Positions 1 through 4,248 of a DNA stretch of 8,353 nt are shown in pieces. The stretch is from Actinomycetes bacterium. Lineage in GTDB: Bacteria > Bacillota_I > Bacilli_A > RF39 > UBA660. Position 1 is the first letter of the stretch. The number at the start of each line of letters is the position of its first letter. Location of the stretch: the NCBI GenBank assembly GCA_021152765.1, contig JAGKUT010000066.1, positions 1 to 8,353 of the forward strand. The letters are read 5' to 3'. The notes below the pieces were generated by a model. That model did not search any database. It was not told where the DNA came from and was given only the letters and a program-made list of their open reading frames with translations. The position numbers and the translations under genes were made by a program.

Positions 1-74
1 TACGAATGTCTTATCCTTTTTATATTATTAGAGTTTTTATTAATTTATTATGCTTTTTACTATATCCCATTATT

Positions 75-169
75 TGGGGGAATTTTCCCATTGATATTTG
101 AGTACAATGGGGGAATTTTCCCATTCAGATTACTTAACACTAGCATTTTTATGGGATTATTTTCCCATT
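75..169. promoter_or_regulatory. Three near-identical GGG...CCC palindromes, probable operator array
   Basis: Three copies of an inverted repeat with consensus ATGGGgaATTTTCCCATT lie upstream of the first gene: about 75-92, 106-125 and 151-169. Each has TGGG and CCCA arms; in the third copy the arms ATGGGA/TCCCAT are perfect inverted repeats. Centres are at about 82, 115 and 159, so spacings are about 33 and 44 bp, close to three and four helical turns, as expected for sites bound cooperatively on one DNA face. A CCCATT half site sits at 66-71. The last copy ends 33 bp before the first start codon. They most likely bind a dimeric regulator, perhaps the winged-helix protein encoded just downstream (inference). 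Replication iterons or promoter elements of the phage polymerase are alternatives. I found no convincing -35/-10 pair. Confidence 0.7.
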
Positions 170-201
170 GAGTATATTTTATATAAAAATTAGGAGGAAT
201 T

Positions 202-933
202 ATGGATAAAATACAAGGTATTTACAAAATCACAAATTTAATTAACGGAAAATGTTATATCGGGAAAAGTGAAGATATTGAGTTTAGAAAGAAAGTTCAT
301 TTTAGAGAATTAGAAGATGGAAATCATCATTCTGCTTATCTACAAGAAGATTTTAAAAAATATGGGAAAGATAATTTTTCTTTTGATGTAATAGAAGAAA
401 TAAATGATGAAGAGCTGCTTATGTTTTCAGAAAGATTTTTTATTGATAAGTTTGATTCTTTTAAGTCAGGTTATAACATGACCTATCCAAGATTATTGAA
501 ACATGATAATCCAATTTTTGCAAAATACCAAACAAATGATAGCCAAAATTTTATTAAGGAATTAGATACATATAGAGAATATATTTCCATAGAAGATGAT
601 TTGCTGGCTGACTTTGAAAGTGGATTAGCACCAAAATCATTATATGATTCATCGGAATTACTATTAATATTTATAAATTATTGCAAAGAATATTTTTCAG
701 ATCTTGCTTGCAATATCAGATATGTAAATTCTAAATCAAAACCAAAACAAAAAGTTGCAATTGAAATAAAATATTATGAAGATTTTTCAGTTTTATACTT
801 TTTGAACAAAGATATAAAACTTGCAAATCACGGAGCTTGTGGAGATGCAATTAATAATCCAACAGAAATCCAAGATAAAATTTGGGGTAAAAGATTAATT
901 GACATTAAGAAAATAACAAAATTCTGGGAATAA
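202..933 (+). CDS. GIY-YIG family endonuclease with novel C-terminal domain
   Basis: The first 95 residues form a GIY-YIG nuclease domain: GIY at residues 6-8, YIG at 19-21, the conserved Arg at 29, His33, the metal-binding Glu at 77 in LLMFSERFFID, and Asn92 in GYNMT. All catalytic positions expected for the family are present, so it is probably active. Such free-standing nucleases in phages are usually homing endonucleases (Seg type) that cut DNA. Residues about 100-243 do not match a DNA-binding domain I recognise; they are rich in Lys, Asp and aromatic residues and may set target choice. The start ATG follows AGGAGG (192-197) with only 4 nt spacing. It is the first gene after the palindrome array and lies 15 nt before the next gene's proposed start. 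The fold is firm; a homing role is inference, and I see no intron or disrupted host gene beside it. Confidence 0.88.
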   Translation: MDKIQGIYKITNLINGKCYIGKSEDIEFRKKVHFRELEDGNHHSAYLQEDFKKYGKDNFSFDVIEEINDEELLMFSERFFIDKFDSFKSGYNMTYPRLLKHDNPIFAKYQTNDSQNFIKELDTYREYISIEDDLLADFESGLAPKSLYDSSELLLIFINYCKEYFSDLACNIRYVNSKSKPKQKVAIEIKYYEDFSVLYFLNKDIKLANHGACGDAINNPTEIQDKIWGKRLIDIKKITKFWE

Positions 934-951
934 AAGGAGGAAAACAATATA
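932..951 (+). promoter_or_regulatory. Strong ribosome binding site in front of an ATA start
   Basis: AAAAGGAGG (932-940) is followed after 8 nt by ATA at 949-951, in frame with the downstream gene. No ATG, GTG or TTG lies at usable distance in this frame. The frame is closed by the previous gene's TAA (931-933), so the ribosome site decides the start. Confidence 0.75.
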
Positions 952-1761
952 AACGACAATATTTTTTTAACAAAAGAAGAAAAGCACAATGTAACAGTTG
1001 GATTTTCAAAAAAGGAATTTAAAAATCACAAAGGAGTATCTGGTTTAAAATATTACCTTATTGTTATGTACTTGCGAAAACATTTAGAAACTTTTGGACA
1101 AGTTACTCTCACATTAAATCGACTTTTAGAAGAGTGTGGATATTCTACCAAGTCACACAACAAATCTATTTATTCTGATTTTAGGGAAATTATAAAAACA
1201 GAAATAATAAATAAGGGATACGCAACTTGTGATGTTGATATTTTTACAGTTAATCCGACTGAAATGTTCTCACTACAACTATCTGATAAAAAGAATATCT
1301 TCTATACAAAAGATAACTTTGTTCAGTTTAGTGTTGATGAGTATGAGTACATTGCTAATTCAAATAGCAAGATAAATAAATCTGTATTGGCTGGCGTTTA
1401 CTTATTTATAAAGCAATACATAATAGATTACCCAAGTGACGCTATCTCACCACCGAGAATTTCATACCCATCTAAGCAACAGATTAAAAAAGGAATTGGT
1501 ATATCTTCCACAACTACTATTGAAAATGCAATTACGACTCTTATTTCAATGGAAATGATTTATTTAAGAACAGATATGTTTGTAGAGAATACGGAAGAAG
1601 ACGGTGTATATGTTCCGACTCGAAATGTTTTTGCACTAAATGGAGAAGAATTAATTGGGGACGCAATCTTGGTTGAATTAGAAAGAATTTATAATAAGAA
1701 AGTTTATAACAAAGATGATGTTCCTGGAAAAATAAAATATTTAACAAAAGAGAAAGGATGA
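949..1761 (+). CDS. Winged-helix DNA-binding protein, possible replication initiator or regulator (ATA start)
   Basis: This is a 270-residue protein if translation starts at ATA 949. The first ATG, at 1066, would remove 39 residues and has no ribosome site; the intervening codons encode a sensible sequence (NIFLTKEEKHNVTVGFSKKE). Residues about 170-205 (YPSKQQIKKGIGISSTTTIE then NAITTLISMEMIYLRT) have the typical winged helix-turn-helix order: a helix, a turn with GIS, a recognition helix ending in an xxLxxxxxIxxR wing start. Such domains occur in replication initiators and transcriptional regulators of phages and plasmids of Firmicutes. The N-terminal 160 residues show no motif I can name. 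It follows the endonuclease by 15 nt and probably shares its transcript. It is a candidate ligand of the upstream palindromes (inference). Role: DNA binding likely, initiator versus regulator open. Confidence 0.7.
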   Translation: MNDNIFLTKEEKHNVTVGFSKKEFKNHKGVSGLKYYLIVMYLRKHLETFGQVTLTLNRLLEECGYSTKSHNKSIYSDFREIIKTEIINKGYATCDVDIFTVNPTEMFSLQLSDKKNIFYTKDNFVQFSVDEYEYIANSNSKINKSVLAGVYLFIKQYIIDYPSDAISPPRISYPSKQQIKKGIGISSTTTIENAITTLISMEMIYLRTDMFVENTEEDGVYVPTRNVFALNGEELIGDAILVELERIYNKKVYNKDDVPGKIKYLTKEKG

Positions 1762-1768
1762 TGAATTT

Positions 1769-1855
1769 AGGTCAAAAGTACAAGAATTACAAAATAAAGG
1801 TTATACAACATTTGTTTTCAATAATAAAAATAGTTGTTTTAGACAATTTACATAA
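1769..1855 (+). CDS. Candidate 28-residue ORF without a normal start codon
   Basis: In the frame of position 1769 there is an open stretch up to TAA at 1853-1855 reading xSKVQELQNKGYTTFVFNNK then NSCFRQFT, which looks like real protein in composition and codon choice. At the position expected for a start codon, 10 nt after AAAGGA (1753-1758), the codon is AGG (1769-1771). No ATG, GTG, TTG or ATA occurs upstream in this frame before the stop at 1742-1744. Either a start codon was lost by mutation (a small broken gene), or it is reached by coupling to the gene ending at 1761. The overlapping ATG ORF from 1758 (37 codons) looks less protein-like. I do not recognise a family. Confidence 0.35.
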   Translation, partial: RSKVQELQNKGYTTFVFNNKNSCFRQFT

Positions 1856-1918
1856 TCTAAACAGAGAATAAATAAATGTAACCACTAACCAATCATTATT
1901 CAAAAAGGAGACAACCTT

Positions 1919-2005
1919 ATGAAAACAACAAAAATTATTTTAACAACGAAAAGGAGAAATTTATTAACACATGTCAAGAAACTATTGCAGAACAGGAAAC
2001 TATAA
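1919..2005 (+). CDS. Possible 28-residue basic leader peptide
   Basis: ATG at 1919 is preceded by AAAGGAG (1904-1910) at an ideal 8-nt spacing and opens a 28-codon frame ending with TAA at 2003-2005. The peptide begins MKTTKIILTTKRRNLLTHVK and is strongly basic, with nine Lys and four Arg. It overlaps the first 35 nt of the next gene in another frame, and the next gene's ribosome site (1951-1956) lies inside it. This arrangement suits translational coupling, with the leader delivering ribosomes to the next start. It could also be a chance ORF; the ribosome site is the main support. No family recognised. Confidence 0.4.
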   Translation: MKTTKIILTTKRRNLLTHVKKLLQNRKL

Positions 2006-2177
2006 ACCAGACTACTCTATTTGTGGTAGCGTAATCTATAACTATGACTTTGACGGATATGTATCAATGACAAGTATGGCAGAAAGAATTATTTCTGATT
2101 GGAAGTTTGATGAGAAATGTAAAAAGAATGCAGAAAACAGAGACAGAAATAAGAATTATAAGAAAGGAGTTAAATAA
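1971..2177 (+). CDS. Hypothetical small phage protein (68 aa)
   Basis: I do not recognise this 68-residue protein. The N-terminal half is rich in Tyr and Asn with two Cys (CRTGNYKPDYSICGSVIYNY) and contains YDFDGYVSM; the C-terminal third is highly charged and Lys/Arg/Asn-rich, probably a basic helix or tail. The ATG at 1971 lies 14 nt after AAGGAG (1951-1956), unusually far, but the frame has a stop at 1965-1967, so no earlier start exists. The stop codon (2175-2177) overlaps the region just before the next gene, whose ribosome site AAAGGAG lies in its last codons, so the two are probably translated together. Confidence 0.55.
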   Translation: MSRNYCRTGNYKPDYSICGSVIYNYDFDGYVSMTSMAERIISDWKFDEKCKKNAENRDRNKNYKKGVK

Positions 2178-2182
2178 TACAC

Positions 2183-2470
2183 ATGGAAAATTCTGAGAAT
2201 ATGGTGGAATTCATATCTGGAACAAGGACAGCAACCGTTACTTTTACCAATCAGAAACACATCAATAGAATAAAGAAATTATATGAAGAAAGAAAAGATG
2301 ACTTTAAGTATTTCGTAGAAAATCCTGACGGCTCAGTATGTGCCAAAATTCCGCTTAAATGGGTGCGCATTAATCCAGGTAGTAAGACTGGGCGAGTCAT
2401 GACAGAAGAACAAAAGGAAGCTGCTCGTATCAGATTGGCAAATGCAAGAAAGAAAACGGGAAAGAAATAA
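2183..2470 (+). CDS. Conserved phage-type small basic protein (95 aa)
   Basis: The protein opens with a beta-rich segment (FISGTRTATVTFTNQKHINR) followed by a charged helix, the strand-like core KYFVENPDGSVCAKIPLKWV, and a C-terminal basic helix beginning MTEEQKEAARIRLANARKKT. This order resembles a family of small hypothetical proteins common in Firmicutes phages whose molecular role is not known to me; the basic C-terminal helix suggests nucleic acid binding. The ATG at 2183 is 13 nt after AAAGGAG (2163-2169), longer than usual. In the same frame ATA at 2177 is at the ideal 7 nt, so this gene may also start on ATA, adding two residues. It is the last gene before a hairpin-rich gap. Confidence 0.65.
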   Translation: MENSENMVEFISGTRTATVTFTNQKHINRIKKLYEERKDDFKYFVENPDGSVCAKIPLKWVRINPGSKTGRVMTEEQKEAARIRLANARKKTGKK

Positions 2471-2508
2471 CTCTACAATGTTCAAAACTATTGTATTTAA
2501 TGTAGAGT
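2470..2508 (+). repeat. 8-bp inverted repeat just after a stop codon
   Basis: ACTCTACA (2470-2477) is perfectly complementary to TGTAGAGT (2501-2508), with a 23-nt loop that holds an alternative ACAAT/ATTGT pairing (2475-2479 with 2490-2494). There is no U-tract after it, so it is not a typical intrinsic terminator. It may be an mRNA 3'-end or processing structure. Confidence 0.5.
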
Positions 2509-2625
2509 GGCATATCAATTTCGCACGAAAACTAATTCGTTGATAAAATTATCGACTAGATACTTAAAATCGAAATTTGATAAAAATCCTATTATAAATA
2601 ATCAATATAAAATTTTGGAGGAAAA
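2509..2625 (+). promoter_or_regulatory. Gene-free gap with hairpins; possible leader or promoter region
   Basis: No ORF is seen here. The stretch contains TTTCG/CGAAA flanking CA (about 2519-2530) and GTTGATAA/TTATCGAC (about 2539-2556, full pairing in RNA with one G-U). TTGATAAAA occurs twice (2540 and 2577). The TTGATA copies resemble -35 hexamers, but no -10 hexamer lies at 16-18 nt; TAAAAT at 2565-2570 is 19 nt away. A new transcript may begin here for the 2626 gene cluster, but this is only suggestive. Confidence 0.3.
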
Positions 2626-2979
2626 ATGCAAAGATTAAAATACGAAAAATTTAATAATTCAAATGATGTCATCATCATTGACTTACATAATGGATATACC
2701 GTAATTGCAATTACAGGATTCAATACTGAAAACAGAGTATATACTACTACTCTATTTTTAAAGGAAAACACGATTGATACTTGGAAATTAATTGAAAACG
2801 CAGAAAACTTAGAATTTCACGCAAACCAGAATACTATTAATTCTGCAATCTTAAAACAAGTATCTATATTTTTAGATGAAGGATTCTTCGACTATTATAT
2901 TCAGAGATATGAATATGAGATGAAATGCTTTGATATTGGCAACGACTTTGCAGAAAGTGAGCGACTAAATGCTTCGTGA
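2626..2979 (+). CDS. Hypothetical protein (117 aa), first gene of the deaminase cluster
   Basis: I do not recognise this protein. It has an N-terminal beta-rich part (DVIIIDLHNGYTVIAITGFN, residues about 14-33, then VYTTTLFLKE), followed by a mostly helical part with an acidic, aromatic tail. No signal peptide, membrane segment or metal motif is visible. Start: GGAGG (2617-2621) lies 4 nt before ATG 2626. Its stop overlaps the deaminase start by 11 nt (2969-2979), indicating translational coupling, so a function in the same process as the deaminase is likely but unproven. Confidence 0.65.
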   Translation: MQRLKYEKFNNSNDVIIIDLHNGYTVIAITGFNTENRVYTTTLFLKENTIDTWKLIENAENLEFHANQNTINSAILKQVSIFLDEGFFDYYIQRYEYEMKCFDIGNDFAESERLNAS

Positions 2980-3373
2980 TATAGATTACAGATATTTTGA
3001 GAAGGCTCGTCAAATAGCTTCCATTTCAGATTTTAGCAAAATACATTTGGGTTGCATTGCCGTATATCATGGACAAATTATTGGATTGGGATGTAATACA
3101 AATAAGACACATCCTACGCAAAAATTCTATAATAGATACAGACAACCTTCAGACGCTATGTTGCCAAAGCTTCATGCTGAAATTATTAATTTTTCAAAGG
3201 TAAAGTTATATATCTATAGGATTCGCAAGGATCAACCGTTTGGTTTAGCTCGTCCTTGCCCATCTTGTATGGCAGCTATCAAGGATTTAGGTATTCGAGA
3301 TGTCTACTATACCACAAATGATGGTTATGCTTATGAGAAATTGGAGAAAAATAAAGTAGGAGGTGTTGCTTAA
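2969..3373 (+). CDS. Cytidine deaminase-fold zinc enzyme
   Basis: The 134-residue protein has the two hallmark motifs of the cytidine/dCMP deaminase fold: LHAE with His69 and catalytic Glu71, and PCPSC with Cys97 and Cys100, which together bind the catalytic zinc. Between them lies KVKLYIYRIRKDQPFGLARP and after them the AAIKDLGIRDVYYTT helix-strand, as in dCMP and tRNA adenosine deaminases. The N-terminal helix (FEKARQIASIS) and the strand CIAVYHGQIIGLGCN also fit the fold. Substrate is not determined: free dCMP/cytidine is most common in phages (pyrimidine nucleotide supply), while a nucleic acid base is possible. It overlaps the preceding gene by 11 nt and its TAA directly abuts the next ATG, within a tight cluster. 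The upstream ribosome site is weak (AGTGAG), consistent with coupling. Confidence 0.85.
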   Translation: MLRDIDYRYFEKARQIASISDFSKIHLGCIAVYHGQIIGLGCNTNKTHPTQKFYNRYRQPSDAMLPKLHAEIINFSKVKLYIYRIRKDQPFGLARPCPSCMAAIKDLGIRDVYYTTNDGYAYEKLEKNKVGGVA

Positions 3374-3595
3374 ATGTGTGAAATATGCAGAAGTTATCCA
3401 TGTCATCCACGATGTCCGAATTATATACCACCCAAAGCATCTCACTATTGCTCTATTTGTAAAGAAGGAATATACGATGGAGAAGAATATATTGAGAACG
3501 ATTATGGTAAATATGCTCATTGGGATTGTGTAAATTATGGTAGAGATTTAATAAAGTTCTTAGGATATGAAATTAATACGATGGAGGACGAATGA
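3374..3595 (+). CDS. Small Cys-rich zinc-binding protein (73 aa)
   Basis: Two Cys clusters are present: Cys2, Cys5, Cys10 and Cys14 at the N-terminus (MCEICRSYPCHPRCPNYIPP) and a second module with Cys26-x-x-Cys29 and His49-x-x-Cys52 (CSICKEGIYDGEEY then YAHWDC). Each can hold one zinc ion, the second in a LIM/treble-clef-like arrangement. Proteins beginning with a similar Cys-x-x-Cys...CHPxCP motif are frequent, uncharacterised small phage proteins. It probably acts as an adaptor binding protein or nucleic acid. AGGAGG at 3358-3363 lies 10 nt before the ATG. The end overlaps the next gene by an ATGA junction (3592-3595). Confidence 0.75.
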   Translation: MCEICRSYPCHPRCPNYIPPKASHYCSICKEGIYDGEEYIENDYGKYAHWDCVNYGRDLIKFLGYEINTMEDE

Positions 3596-3873
3596 AAGGA
3601 TTAATAAGATACATAAAATCACTATTTGGTAAATATGAAACTGGATATGAATATTGGGTTTACACGAAAGATATTAAAGTGCCAAAATATTTCAAACTCA
3701 CAAAGATTGGCACTAAGAAATGGAATCATAAAATGGGATATTGGTTAAGAACTGGCGAATTTGAGTCAGATATTTTGATTGATAAAGATTTTAATTTAGT
3801 TGATGGTTACTCAAGTTTGAAGATTGCGCACCTTAAAAATATTGATAAAGTGCCGGTTTATTTTGTGGATTAG
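3592..3873 (+). CDS. Short ParB/sulfiredoxin-fold-like protein (93 aa)
   Basis: Residues 61-92 (ILIDKDFNLVDGYSSLKIAH then LKNIDKVPVYFV) match the core of the ParB N-terminal/Srx-like fold: a strand with xxDKD, the DGY turn, a helix and a closing VPVYxV strand. The usual Arg after the DG motif, which contacts the bound nucleotide in many members, is replaced by Ser (DGYSS), so nuclease or CTPase activity cannot be assumed. The N-terminal 55 residues are basic and aromatic. No helix-turn-helix follows, so this is not a full partition ParB. Small stand-alone versions occur in phages, with unknown role. GGAGG (3583-3587) is 4 nt before the ATG, and the start overlaps the previous stop by 4 nt. 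Confidence 0.6.
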   Translation: MKGLIRYIKSLFGKYETGYEYWVYTKDIKVPKYFKLTKIGTKKWNHKMGYWLRTGEFESDILIDKDFNLVDGYSSLKIAHLKNIDKVPVYFVD

Positions 3874-3888
3874 AATAGAAATTCTATT
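3874..3888. repeat. Short palindrome after the ParB-like gene
   Basis: AATAGAA A TTCTATT is a perfect 7-bp inverted repeat about a single base, starting one base after the stop codon. As RNA it would form a short AT-rich hairpin (AAUAG/CUAUU) without a clear U-tract; as DNA it could be an operator. The rest of the 3889-4012 gap holds the 14-nt motif at 3892-3905 and the next ribosome site; I see no gene. Confidence 0.45.
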
Positions 3889-3891
3889 TAG

Positions 3892-3905
3892 ATTTATAAG
3901 CATTT
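3892..3905 (+). repeat. 14-nt repeated motif, copy 1
   Basis: ATTTATAAGCATTT occurs exactly here and again at 7734-7747. Both copies sit in gene-free DNA shortly after a stop codon, and both follow an AATAGAAAwTC-like stretch. This copy is 108 nt before the small acidic gene that precedes the RNA polymerase gene. It may be a shared promoter or processing element (inference). Confidence 0.5.
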
Positions 3906-4012
3906 GATTTTGTTGGCGCAAAGTCAGATGTTTTGGAGAAGTAATAAGTAGAACATACATATAAGTTCAAAAATTTACACTGTTAAAAATTTAATAAAGA
4001 AAGGAAGAGTTT

Positions 4013-4228
4013 ATGAAGAATAACTTTGACAATATTGATGAAATGGTTGAACTCATACGGGACGAATTACCTGAATGTGAGTATGATGAAAATTTCAATT
4101 GTAAAGAATGTTCTGAGTTAGAAGAATGTTATTACAAAGCATCTACAAAATCTGCACATGAGTTTGCAGAAAGTGTAAATAATGGTGGGTATGATTCAGA
4201 AGAAGAATTTTGGGAGAGCTTGGATTAA
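4013..4228 (+). CDS. Small acidic Cys-containing protein (71 aa)
   Basis: This 71-residue protein is unrecognised. It is very acidic, with an excess of Glu/Asp over Lys/Arg, and carries four Cys at 22, 30, 33 and 39 (CEYDENFNCKECSELEEC), a likely single zinc site. The C-terminal part (SAHEFAESVNNGGYDSEEEF) is probably helical. AAGGAAGAG (4001-4009) precedes the ATG. It ends 17 nt before the polymerase's proposed start, and the polymerase ribosome site lies directly after its stop, so they are probably one operon. Acidic small phage proteins often bind host enzymes or mimic DNA, but nothing here shows that specifically. Confidence 0.65.
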   Translation: MKNNFDNIDEMVELIRDELPECEYDENFNCKECSELEECYYKASTKSAHEFAESVNNGGYDSEEEFWESLD

Positions 4229-4232
4229 AGTG

Positions 4233-4248
4233 AGGTGAAAATACAATA
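4233..4248 (+). promoter_or_regulatory. Ribosome binding site in front of an ATA start (polymerase gene)
   Basis: AGGTGA (4233-4238), complementary to the 16S anti-Shine-Dalgarno, is followed after 7 nt by ATA at 4246-4248 in the polymerase frame. The frame is closed by TGA at 4231-4233 just upstream and has no ATG until 4432, 62 codons later, where no good ribosome site exists. Confidence 0.72.

Noticed and set aside
3934..3957. Seven-codon ORF (MFWRSNK) in the gap before the acidic protein gene
   Set aside because: It is too short and has no ribosome site; likely chance.
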